Assembly (NCBI GenBank): GCA_037833965.1
Contig: AP031351.1
Location: 24,502,501-24,566,500 of the forward strand
Direction: 5' to 3'
Source of the DNA: Marchantia polymorpha subsp. ruderalis
Taxonomy: Eukaryota; Streptophyta; Marchantiopsida; Marchantiales; Marchantiaceae
Length of the DNA: 64,000 nt
Position 1 is the stretch's first letter. Every line of letters starts with the position of its first letter. The notes below the pieces were generated by a model that saw only the letters and a program-made list of their open reading frames with translations, searched no databases and was not told where the DNA came from. A program made the position numbers and the translations under genes. Of the stretch, positions 51,601 to 61,661 are shown one piece after another.

Positions 51601-53090
51601 TCTCCAAAAGTCTCTAGACGAATTTTTTCACCTTGATCTTTCCAACTTTATCCTGTAAGTTCCTGAAAATATATGTTCATTTCGAGTATATACGAAAAAA
51701 CAACTTTAAGTCACTTTTCACATTAAACTTCAAATTGTTTGGACACTTAAATTTAAGTTGAGTAGTTTTGATGCCAGATGATTATTCAATTCAGAAAAAT
51801 TTCTAAGGTTTTAAAGAGTGTTGATCACACTGAAATACATCACTTCTATGTTATGCATTATGTTATTATGGAAGATATTATATATGTAATGCATTCTGAC
51901 TATTACAATCTTTCGTTATCATCTCATTTTAGTGATAATGCTATTCAACTAAATAGCTCATAGGTCTTTTGTAGCAATATGTAGTGCATTCTGACTGTTA
52001 AAATATTTTGTTGTAATCTCATTTAGCGATAAGTTTATTCAACCAAGTAGTTCACTTCCGCTACAATTACATATTGAGCTTTAGTTCTTAAATATGTTTA
52101 TGTGCTTCCTCAAAGTAGATTTTCACCTACTCATTCATCATCAGGAGTAACCATATTTTGAATTATAGATGTTTTGTTTTCAATTTGTCCATAGTAAGCA
52201 TCAACCTAGTCTAATAAGTATTTGGCACTTTTTAATCAATTATCCAAAAAATTAACATAATCCTTGATAATATTTGAAAATCTACTTCTTAACTTTCCCA
52301 TGCATATTCCTTATGTTAGACATGTATGTGCTTACCTTGTCCATAATTAGATGAATATCAGTTTTAGTTCACACCATGAAGTTATTATTAATTTTCACAT
52401 AAAAAATTGATAAAATATTTCATCAATTTCAATCCAATCAACATTATTGAAAATCAATTTTTTAATGACGTGGATTGAATATCTAGCTGCAAAAAAATAG
52501 AAATATACTATGAAAATATTGTGCTATTTTATTATTAGTTATCAGTCATTTTCATATATATTGTAGATGATTCTTTGCTTACACACTCTTGTTTCGTTGG
52601 ATTTTGCATGTAATTCTTTATGTTACTTTTGCAAAAAATATTTGTTTTTCCCCTTCATAAAGGAAACTAGATAAAATTATATGATAATATTCAGCATATT
52701 CTTAATGATAAATAACAATTTATCATCATATATTAGAATAAATAATATAAAATAACGGCTAGTTACCACTCAGATTATTAATTAGTTAATTATCCCTCAT
52801 ATTACTATGAAGAGTTATGTAATTGATCGATACCATGCAATACCCGAACATGGCATATAGGAGAAAAATATTGCACCGCATGGGAGCATTTAAGGTGAGA
52901 TATAATTAATCTAACGTGAGTTATAACTAACCACTCTCTAAATTTGCATGATAATAATACTAAAATGAACCTGCAACTTTTGGAGATAGATAAGTATAAA
53001 CAACATTTTACATTGAAATTGAAAAGTATACTTAAGGTAACGTTGTCACGTGTGAACATTAAGCATGGTTTGGTATAAAAGAATTGGATG
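51601..53090. other. AT-rich intergenic stretch
   Basis: AT-rich, short frames only, no recognisable motif on either strand. Confidence 0.7.
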
Positions 53091-53613
53091 AACAATGTTA
53101 CTAGTACTCTCCACAAATTACAGGTTGTTCTTCTTTCTGCTCACTTTCTTCACGTTCTGCGATCTGTTGAACGCATTGGGAGTTCCATCTACTGTGATTA
53201 CGTTCATTGGGGACCGAATGAGTTTGATTCAATGCGACTATATTTTCCGAGAGGAAAGCCCAATGAAAGTATTTATTATGATTGTATACCGGTAAAACCG
53301 GTACGTCGAGAAGTGACGGAGGGAACCCAGTGGCTGGCACGAGTGACTACTGCCAGCGATACCACCCCAAGAAAAGAAGGCGACCAATTGGATATGTCAA
53401 TCGACACAGTCACTCCAACGCTAAATTCGCGACGGACATTCCTGAATCAGATCCAGCCAACCGAGGTCAGCTACAAGTCTGCTCGAAGAATCCCAAGTTT
53501 AGTGCAGTGCTTAGGATGGCGACCCTCTCTCATCAATGTCCACCTCATTGAGTACATCGCTCGCTCTTTTTGGTCGCAGCGCATGTTACCCAGCCACCGT
53601 CCGATCAGATCGA

Positions 53614-53627
53614 CGCGGACGTCCGCG
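53614..53627. promoter_or_regulatory. Palindromic ACGT-core element
   Basis: CGCGGACGTCCGCG is a perfect 14-base palindrome centred on ACGT, the core recognised by plant bZIP factors. It lies about 170 bases upstream of the TATA box of the RCI2/PMP3 gene. Confidence 0.6.
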
Positions 53628-53791
53628 AGAGTGGAGAGGAACTCCTCAGAGTTCTCCGGGCTATTGTTGTTCCGGCCACCTCGCTCGCTCCTCTCGTCAC
53701 TCCACGCCGACAGTGAACTCTCGTGGATCCGGAGTGCAATCGGGCACGTCGTGGGCAGGACGAACAGGGATGTCAGGATCGGCACAGCACG

Positions 53792-53798
53792 TATATAA
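53792..53798 (+). promoter_or_regulatory. TATA box of the RCI2/PMP3 gene
   Basis: TATATAA in a GC-rich setting, about 175 bases before the start codon. Transcription would begin near 53825-53830. Confidence 0.7.
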
Positions 53799-53831
53799 TC
53801 CGAGGAGCTGGGCGGAGAGCACAGACGGGTC

Positions 53832-53892
53832 AGAGCAGAAGTGAAGCGAAGTGAAGTGAAGTGGAGTGAAGAGAAAAGAAGAGAAGAGAAGC
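53832..53892 (+). repeat. Purine-rich GAAGT/GAAGA leader tract
   Basis: A run of about 60 bases that is almost wholly A and G on the plus strand, with repeated GAAGT and AGAGA units. It is expected to be transcribed as part of the RCI2/PMP3 5' untranslated region. Confidence 0.8.
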
Positions 53893-53972
53893 TTGCAATC
53901 GCTGTTTTTTCACTTCTGAGTTCGGCCGTCCGATCTTGAGCTGCGTTCTTCTTCGATCCCGGCGGCTAGAAA

Positions 53973-54137
53973 ATGGGTGCCATGACATTCGTCGACATTA
54001 TTCTGGCCATCATTCTGCCTCCTCTGGGAGTATTCCTCAAGTTTGGCTGCAAAATCGAATTCTGGATCTGCCTTCTGCTCACCATTTGCGGTTATCTCCC
54101 GGGGATCATCTACGCCATTTACGTGCTCGTGCAATAA
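53973..54137 (+). CDS. RCI2: RCI2/LTI6/PMP3-type plasma membrane proteolipid
   Basis: A single-exon frame of 54 residues starting MGAMTFVDIILAIILPPLGV. The family signature is clear: a first hydrophobic helix with ILPPLGVFLKFGC (about 4-23), a short polar turn, then EFWICLLLTICGYLPG and IIYAIYVLVQ (about 29-52). The length equals that of plant RCI2A/PMP3 proteins. These proteins sit in the plasma membrane, affect membrane potential and Na+/K+ balance, and are often induced by cold, salt or abscisic acid. The ACGT-core sites upstream would fit such control, but this is inference. The leader is purine-rich, and the 3' flank contains a perfect hairpin at 54385-54412. The short length makes the gene easy to miss, but the motif match leaves little doubt. 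Confidence 0.95.
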   Translation: MGAMTFVDIILAIILPPLGVFLKFGCKIEFWICLLLTICGYLPGIIYAIYVLVQ

Positions 54138-54384
54138 ACCGTCGTCACAGATCGGTCCTACACTCGAAGATGTAAATACTGCCACATCGCGCTCCACTGA
54201 TCGCAAGCTTGTAATACGCAGACGCATCTAGCAGAGGGAGTTTGAATAAACACTGCAATCCCTTTATAGGAGCTTGATAAGATATATAGCAGGACATCTG
54301 AACAGACATCTGTCACCAGAGTCCAGGTTTTTTTTGGTTAAGAGTTTCTTCCTGTACCTATTTTTCATATTAAAGACAGAAGAT

Positions 54385-54412
54385 CTGAGAAGAAGCGCCT
54401 TCTTCTTCTCAG
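54385..54412 (+). repeat. 11-bp stem-loop in the 3' flank of the RCI2/PMP3 gene
   Basis: Left arm CTGAGAAGAAG (54385-54395), loop CGCCTT, right arm CTTCTTCTCAG (54402-54412). It lies 250 bases after the stop codon, possibly in the 3' untranslated region. Confidence 0.8.
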
Positions 54413-54939
54413 TTTCAGAGCATTTGAAGCGTCGAGTTTGTGAGATGGAAGTGTAAACGTATCAGGGGACTGCATCATTTCACGTCACATCATTGTGCAT
54501 AGTTTGTCTTCATGTTATTGACGTACGGAAGGATGGATAGGATTTTGGCACGAACTTTCTATGTGAAGAATTCTGGGCCTGCCACGTGAATCAAGTGAGG
54601 AGTGCTTAAACGGCTGCTTTGGTTTGCACGAGCTGAGCATACAAATGTGACATGTACAAGATGGTAGCTACAGAGACGAGGCTGATAACCCCTGAATTCC
54701 CACATTTACCGAAGAAATTGCTGTAGTTGTTGATTCCTGGCCGGTGTCTTAGTGTGTATGCCGGCAGATCTTTGACCAATGCTTACCAACTCCGCTAGCT
54801 AGTGCAAATCATGCAGTCGTCGCTCCCATTGATTAACGGACTCGTAGATCCGGGAGTAATATACATAGTAACGTGCACCTGAAAAAGGACAAATCACCTT
54901 CAGTCTATAGGTGCATCTGTTACCGATGACTTTCAGCTT

Positions 54940-55400
54940 TCAGTCATACTGTCCCACAAAGAACTGCCTCTGAAGCTTGAGGACTTGAAAGCAGCATCCA
55001 TCCAGGCCCTCCACATCTTCAATCTGAGCATTTCACAATTAGTGTCGTCGATATCCAACTCTGGTGATCACTTTGGCATCGAGAGGGACCAGTCCGTAAG
55101 GGGGTTTCACCAAATGGTTCGCTGTGGCTTTGACCTCCCACCGAAGGCCATGCATGCGTCAGAATGTTGCAGACCTTCTCCAGCGTGTAGTTGATCATCT
55201 TCGAAGGTCGATAGACCAATGTTGAAGTGTCGAAACCGGAGTGAGTGTTCAGCTTCAGTTCCCGAAGGCCGAGGAGAAATGCAGAATTTACATCTACACC
55301 AGCCTGGTTCACTAGGCCACCCTGGCCCTGGGCCTGGCACGCTGCAGGGAACGAGTTGGAAAAGAGCGTAGTCCATAACTGATGCCAACCGAAGTGCACC
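54940..55400 (-). pseudogene. Broken copy 1 of an unrecognised small protein gene
   Basis: Read on the minus strand it gives STLVYRPSKMINYTLEKV, then after a one-base frame shift RWEVKATANHLVKPP and GLVPLDAKV, and a possible C-terminal part QVLKLQRQFFVGQYD before a stop at 54940. The same order of motifs is found in copy 2 at about 57.9-58.2 kb on the other strand (TVTLVNQASDIIDYEQEKV, then KWEIEAPVNHVVTP). I do not recognise the family. The frame shift means it is probably not functional, unless an unusual intron removes the shift. An identical-type tRNA-Glu gene lies 90 bases beyond its 5' side. Confidence 0.5.
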
Positions 55401-55490
55401 TGTGACTACAGCCGAACAATTGTGACCAGGGCTGAGTTTTGAGTCCGAGGCAGCCTGAGTAAAATTAAAGCATAGAACTCAGACTTCATT

Positions 55491-55562
55491 TCCGTTGCCG
55501 GGACTTGAACCCGGGTCGCTCGGGTGAGAGCCGAGTATCCTAACCAACTAGACTACAACGGA
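55491..55562 (-). tRNA. tRNA-Glu(CTC)
   Basis: 72 bases without an intron on the minus strand, starting TCCGTTGTAGTCTAGTTGGT and ending in a T arm with GGTTCAAGTCC. The acceptor stem TCCGTTG pairs with CAACGGA. The anticodon loop CTCTCAC places CTC at positions 34-36, which reads GAG (Glu). The A and B boxes are intact. Identical to the copy at 58630-58701. Confidence 0.96.
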
Positions 55563-57870
55563 TGCTGTACTTCTACTGAGGAAAAATATAATCATCAAAT
55601 AATTTAACCACAAATGAAAACATTAATACTTGGGAAGAAATCATAGAAAGTATGCCAAATGGATAAGAAACAATGGAAATTACAATACGAAGGAACGCAT
55701 TTGTTTTTGGAGGAGCAGTTATATTGCTGTCAGATTTGGTGACTAGCGATCTGCGATTCATACGCTTAGTGATTCTTTGAGTGCAGGATATATAAATTCA
55801 TAAACAAAATACACAATGACGAACAACAAAAGGATTCTTGTTATCTGTTAGTTTTGAATTTTCTCACAGGCATAGTTTTGACACATGTTATATACTATGC
55901 CTTACAGCGCTAGAAGTGCATAATCGTATGAATATTTCAAGATTGATCAATGGTCAAACAATCACTTTTTGTTGTGTCCATGTGATTCGCTTTAAAGAAA
56001 GTGCACACCATGGTCTTATTCTCAATGTCTTCCTGGCCCTGATTTATTCATGAGGAGACACGAGGCCACGGGCTTCTCTTGGAAGACGAAATGGTACGAA
56101 GGCATCCAAACCTTTCATGCAAAGTATTCAGAACTGCTCGCAAACCATAATACGAGAATCTCTACCTTTACTTGCAATTCAACAAGATCATCTCGTGAAC
56201 CGACATCCGGCATATGTTACCAATCGAGCATAATACATCTGGACAGCGCCTTGTCCTTTTCTTTTGTCATGTCTACGAAGAATTTGTATGACAGTCCAGG
56301 GCCGCAGAAACCTGACGAGAAATTCTTTTCGTGATAAGTAATCAGGTTCCTTGATAAATCGTGAACCGCTCGCTCAGAAAATGTCATGAGCGAGCTGCTG
56401 CGTTTCTAAGGCTCGGCTGTGGACTTTTGTTCGTCTTGAGCAAAATGTCCACTATCTGCACCACGTCAGCTGCACTACGATATTCGATATTCGATTCTGG
56501 CGTTCGTGCAGAGGTATTGTGAGAACGAGAGTCTGTCAATATCCGGTCAGCAAATCGAGCTCCCGGATGAGAGGAGGTCGTGGTGGTAAATTCTCACTGC
56601 TGATGTGCGACAGATGTCGACAACTTTATGGGGGAATGCGGAGCCCTAAACTGTTTCAGAAGGCCCAGAGGCGGACGATCACTACCCACCTTCATTAAGT
56701 GGAAATAGCTGATCCCAGTCATAAACAGTTCATCAGCTGCCTTCAATGGAACTGGAAACGACTTATTGGCTGCAGGTACTTATGCAAGATTTCATTATAT
56801 TGAGATGTTCAGCCGAAGATAACTTCCTCGGCTGATTGTCGTTGCTTTCTGTCTTCATTCTTTCGTGGTTCGATTGCAATGCAGAGGAATTGATAGTGAA
56901 CGACAAGAGAGCATTATCCTAATCTCCTTACGACATCGTTATTCCAGTTCTGTCAATACATGATCAGAACTGGAACGCACGAGATGTTCAGTTGTGCGCA
57001 TGAGGATGAATTTTGAACAATTGTTGAAATGAATATAAAATTATCTGCTGCCCTCTCGAAACCTTTCCGGTGATTAGCGAAAGTCAAGTCGGATAGTTAC
57101 AACGAAAGTCAAGTCTCCCTCCTGTCAATTACTATCACAAAACGATAACAATGACTGCAACTCATCGAATCTTTTGACAGCGAAAACATGATCGAGTTGA
57201 ATTCTGAAAGCACAACAGTAGCTCATGGAGGAGCAACGAGGTGCCATCGACAGACCCATCGTATCGACGCACCGAGAGACGCACAGACTAACAATATCTA
57301 ACTCGTTTCTTATGTTGCATAACTTTTTAACCCATATCGAAGAGTTCCATGGGTGCTTGCATGCTGACATAAGTTCAGCTACCGCTCATGTCGTGCACCT
57401 CGCAGGTCATCGACTGTGGGATGCCACAGCTTCGGCCAAACCGCATCACTGGGATCAACAAGTGCTTCGTCAACATGCCCCCAGCTTCCCAATTGTAGAT
57501 GCGAGGTCTGTGTTTCTGACAGGGCATCGTGAGACTCTTTACCTTCTAGACCCATCTTGAGCCGCCTGAATCGGACCTCCGTCAGATAAATTTTTCCGAT
57601 ATTGAATCACTTTCCTACTCTCAAAAAATCAGAGGAGGTCATCGACATAAAACTGTCAATCCTTCGAAATGTTCACAATTTTCTATGTATTCTTTGTCCG
57701 TATGCAAATAAGAACAATCCGGATCCAAATCATTCTGAATTTAAGCTTACACAATTGTATCGACCACAGTTGCCATCAAGCTTCGACCTTTTCTGGAGTT
57801 CGATGAGCGTTTGCCTCTTTGAACGTATTTCATGAGATTCCACTCATTGGCCCCAAAAACCGTGGGCCTG
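55563..57870. other. Region between tRNA-Glu copies, no gene recognised
   Basis: Starts AT-rich, then medium GC. Frames such as 56050-56334 (+) and 57225-57560 (+) are open for 90-110 codons but match nothing I know and are overlapped by frames on the other strand. They could be decayed coding sequence. Confidence 0.45.
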
Positions 57871-57873
57871 CAG

Positions 57874-58189
57874 ATATCTGGCATTGACGGCCGCCTTGGC
57901 TATGGTCATTGCCCTCTCCAGCAGCCTCACCCTAGCTCGTGAAATCAAATGTGAACCCCGCCAGCACATGTCCTACTTCGGCCCCCTCCACACCGTTACC
58001 CTGGTCAACCAAGCCTCGGACATCATCGACTACGAGCAGGAGAAGGTCCACAAGTGCTAGAGCGTGCATGGCCCTAAGTGGGAGATCGAAGCTCCCGTTA
58101 ACCATGTGGTGACGCCCATCAAAGCCAAGCTTTTGGGCAAGCCTATCATGCTCGATCGAGTGTATCTTCAGCTGGATTCTCAAGCGTAA
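57874..58189 (+). pseudogene. Broken copy 2 of the unrecognised small protein gene, with a possible signal peptide
   Basis: From 57874 (just after a CCTGCAG acceptor-like site) the frame reads YLALTAALAMVIALSSSLTL, a hydrophobic stretch like a secretory signal, then AREIKCEPRQHMSYFGPLH, TVTLVNQASDIIDYEQEKV, one in-frame TAG at 58058-58060, then VHGPKWEIEAPVNHVVTP and a stop at 58187. An ATG at 57902 is in frame. Apart from the single TAG the frame is open. The segment around KWEIEAPVNHVVTP aligns with copy 1 at 54.94-55.4 kb in the opposite orientation. The family is unknown to me. Sequencing error at the TAG, or a real but inactive gene, are both possible. Confidence 0.55.
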
Positions 58190-58629
58190 GGTACCACCCG
58201 GGTTACTTGGACTCTGCTGCACGACTTCCTGTCATAGAGGTGGACTTTTACTTTGATATCCGCGAAAATGCTACGAGCTGTTTGAGGCTGCACTATCGTA
58301 TGGTACTTACGTCTCGGGATTCTTTGCTCGCGACAATTAGCTTTCGTTTAGTGTGAGTTGCTTCTTTTCGTTTTGTTACTGTACTCATGAGAAGGATTCA
58401 ACCCTAAGCTTTTATCAACTCCTTCGCAGATTGGAAGCGAATTCTCTTTCTCGTGTGAGAGAATGGGTTTTCTCCGTGCATCCGCAGCTTGGATTCGTAC
58501 CTCGACTGTTCGTATCCCGAGGATCCAGAAGATTGGTCCAGGCGTCAAGACTGCACGAAGAGAAGATCAACAATGAAGATTCGCACAGCAAAATTGATAG
58601 CCTGTTTGAGGTAGAGCATCCTACACAAT

Positions 58630-58701
58630 TCCGTTGCCGGGACTTGAACCCGGGTCGCTCGGGTGAGAGCCGAGTATCCTAACCAACTAGACTACAACGG
58701 A
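58630..58701 (-). tRNA. tRNA-Glu(CTC), second copy
   Basis: All 72 bases equal the copy at 55491-55562, with the same orientation and the same TGCTG on its 5' side. The acceptor, D, anticodon (CTC) and T arms are complete. The flanks beyond a few bases differ, so only the gene body, or the gene plus a few bases, is shared. Confidence 0.96.
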
Positions 58702-59150
58702 TGCTGACACTCATTTCAAGTAAAAAAGATTTGATTAGTAACTAGTAATATTAACTAGGAGAGTACTACCTGTTTAGTAGACCTTTTCATGCTGTAGAAT
58801 TAACAAAATCGCCTCTTTCCTGTACATCCGTTGCGTTTTACACAAATCCCTTTCAAAATATCATAAATTTCTACTTCTAAACACATTCATGAAAATGGCA
58901 GAAAGTGTATTTGAACCTAGAGCTTTTGACCAATTACCATAACCGAGCACAAGATGGGACATAGAAAGTTGGTTGGGGTTCATAGAAAATAGTGTGGACA
59001 GTTCTAAGACAAGAGCGCCGAGTAGTCACTTACTTCCACTCTTAGAATAACATATTGGTAAAACATATTCTCTTCTGTCTTAATGAGCATCACACAAATC
59101 CCTACGTTAAGGCTTTGAATAGAAATTTGGCGTGTAGTAACTCCAGTAGT
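58702..59150. other. AT-rich stretch before the second copia fragment
   Basis: No motif or long frame is readable. It may be the more decayed upstream part of the copia fragment that follows. Confidence 0.4.
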
Positions 59151-60020
59151 GATACTTAATCTAGAAGTGAAAAAATACAACTGTTTATAGTGTTTTGTTG
59201 TTCTGCATAGTGAAGCTAAATATGTAAAGGCAACATAACCAAGAAAGTAAACTATTTAGTTCAATAGGTTTATCATTTAGAAATCCAAACAAGAAGTTGT
59301 CAATCTTTATTGTGATAGTTAAATTCTGTTACATCTTGTTACAAATCATCTGATTGATAACTGAATGAAACACTTATTCATCAGATAGTCAAGATTAATG
59401 ATAAATTTAGTATTTTCAATTGATCAACGTTTTTTCTTTGGATAATTTTAGAATATATTGTGCTACTATGCAAGATTGTCACGAGAAACACAAATAGATT
59501 TTACTAGTAATTTTTGTTACCTCTATATACTTTTACAATATTATGTTTTGTATATGACATAGTTCTAGTTATCTCTAGTTCAAAGTTTAGACTCTAGAAG
59601 ATTTTATTCTAGAATTTCTGAAAAAATAAATATATATCTTATGGAGATATTGTCTCCACGACATGAATTAAAGAGTAGATTGTTAGGAATGAATCTAGCC
59701 GTTTGATGATCATAATAACTTGGGTTCAGTAAGTATGTTTTGTTCTATTTAAAACACCGAGATCTAGCTCATATACATCATTGTATCAGTTTTCAAAAGA
59801 TTGTTATGTTTTCCTGTATGTAACCATAGATAAACCAAGTATTCTGAGAGTCGAATCTGCGCGTAATGTTGTGTGTTCTTCGATGTTTTTTAATGTTTTC
59901 TTGAACATTGTTGTGACACTTCTGATATTTTTTTTTATTTGTCAACTATTTCGTATATTTAAACTAATATAAAATTAAAAAGATAACACACGTTCTTGTA
60001 TTGATCTTAGCTTTGATACA
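59150..60020 (+). mobile_element. Fragment of a second Ty1/copia element: RNase H end plus 3' LTR
   Basis: VLHSEAKYVKAT (about 59206-59241) matches the end of copia RNase H, followed by NLYCDS and MKHLFIR-like pieces in the expected order with stops between. A purine-rich tract (59663-59680) leads into TGTTAGGAAT at 59681, a typical plant copia LTR start, with a TATTTAAA-like box near 59746. The LTR end was not fixed; it may lie near 60020. Only the 3' end of the element is present. Confidence 0.7.
59681..60020 (+). repeat. Probable 3' LTR of the second copia fragment
   Basis: Begins TGTTAGGAATGAATC directly after a purine tract, as copia LTRs do. The right end is uncertain. No second copy of this LTR was found in the window. 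Confidence 0.55.
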
Positions 60021-60780
60021 ACATACTAACGAAATAATGATTTGATTATCAAATATTTTCATGTAGAGTATTGGTGCTGAAACAAACTAGGCCATTACTC
60101 TCTCACACTACAAACTTTATCTAAATCTTCAAATCTTCATATATTAGTTTTTCATCTCTAGTGAGATAAACCAAAGACTGAAGTCCTGGCACATGCTGAA
60201 AAATTGCTTGTTTTTTTACTCCTTGTGTGTGGTCTATGTTGATATCATTATCAAAATCTTGTTACCAACATTTGTAAAAAAAAATAATATGATGGATAAT
60301 TGTTATATACGAAAATATGTGCTTTATACCGAGAGTTGATGATACAGAAAAAGATTATTTTCAATTTTGTTGTAATTGAATAAATAAAGGTTTGTTCTTA
60401 TGTAGGATTTAAAAACATGATCTTTTTCTAGATTGAACCATCTTACATGATGTGTTCGAATGTATTCTTCTAATATATGAACTCCCAATCTAATTTACCT
60501 GGAAGATCAACATTATACAAATCGATTTTTTATATTGCTAAACAATTTTCTGAAATTTTCTGATGTTAAGGTCAAAGCCCTGTTCTATTCCATACAAGAA
60601 TTGTAAATAGCATTTTACCAACAGATACTATACACCAACAATATCATGTGGAAGAAAAGGGATGAATTAGATTAGATTCTTAAGTGAACGGTGTACGCTC
60701 GATTTACAAATTTCCTATAGAATGATTCTTTCTCAAAGGATGAACAAATCTCAATTGCTACATTTACAAAACAATTACTT
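60021..60780. other. AT-rich intergenic stretch
   Basis: No gene or motif readable. ACATACTAACGAAATAATGA at 60021 resembles ACATACTAATGAAATAATGA at 42603 in the probable 5' LTR zone of the first copia element (one difference in 20), which may be shared LTR sequence. Confidence 0.4.
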
Positions 60781-61661
60781 CGCACACAAATTTTCATAGA
60801 TCCGAAATTTTAAGCGGCTTCACTTTTCTCACGTTGCTCTGGTTTGGAACTCCCGTCGGGAAGACATTTCAAAGTCCGGTGACAATTCAACATTGATTCC
60901 CAGCAAACTGAATTGAAGGCAACGCGAAAGCTCGAGTAGACTGTTCGGTGGTTTGCTGGTTTCATGGAGTACCCGACATTAAGCACATCGTGTAATTTGG
61001 GATCAAGAGCACGCCAGTGAAGAGGGAATATCGTGAAGAAGACCGTCAATCGATTATCTGTATTCGGTGGTCATAAAAGCCAAAGTAGGCGAGGAAGATT
61101 GGCGAGTTGGAGACGGTAGGTGGGAGCGAGTTTGGGACAGAACCGGGCTTTAATCTGTATGTGAATTGTGTTGCATCCTCCATGTTCGAGAGTGGGGAGC
61201 AGAGTCCCCGTGATATTACTGAACAGTCTGATTTTTAACCTGCTGGAAGGACACAGGACACAGTGGTACCATTCAACAGGTATGCTTACTCTCCCGTGAC
61301 AGCCTTTAGGGTTGGAGTGACTGGTTGTATTTCGTTTCTATGAAGATTGTCACGAATGCAATCCCGTGTGCTTTTTTGTAGGAGATGAAGGCTGTCTTTC
61401 TTGTAGAGTCATGCTGGATAACTGTTATTCCTTTGCAATCGGCAAATTCTATAATTTGAAAGACGAGCTGGGGTCCTGTTATGGCTCTCTTTGGGCTTAT
61501 GTCGCTACCACTATAGACGTAGCCGGTTCAGTTTGCAGCTCTCAGCTCGGTTTTATATGGAATTTCGGTGAAGATGAGCAGACTATTCATCAATTTTCGA
61601 GGATAATCTTCCATCTTAAAATTCATGGCTTTGATTCAGGAACTGAGTGAACGGCTCAACG
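60781..61661 (+). promoter_or_regulatory. Upstream region of the plastid membrane protein gene
   Basis: Medium GC compared with the AT-rich DNA before it. Short frames on both strands (60810-61049 minus, 61366-61650 plus) lack motifs. Leader and promoter of the gene starting at 61662 are expected here. No TATA box is clear. Confidence 0.4.

Larger units (their letters stand above)
53091..53972 (+). promoter_or_regulatory. Promoter and 5' leader of the RCI2/PMP3 gene
   Basis: GC-rich from about 53.3 kb. It holds a 14-bp palindrome CGCGGACGTCCGCG (53614-53627) with an ACGT core, a GCACGTCGTG site near 53745, a TATA box at 53792-53798 and a purine-rich leader at 53832-53892. The long open frame 53088-53798 (+) overlaps all of these, matches no family and ends at the TATA box, so it is treated as chance. 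Confidence 0.65.

Noticed and set aside
53088..53798. 236-codon plus-strand frame upstream of RCI2/PMP3
   Set aside because: It shows no family motif, overlaps an equally open minus-strand frame, and runs through promoter elements to end at the TATA box. Chance opening in GC-rich DNA is more likely.
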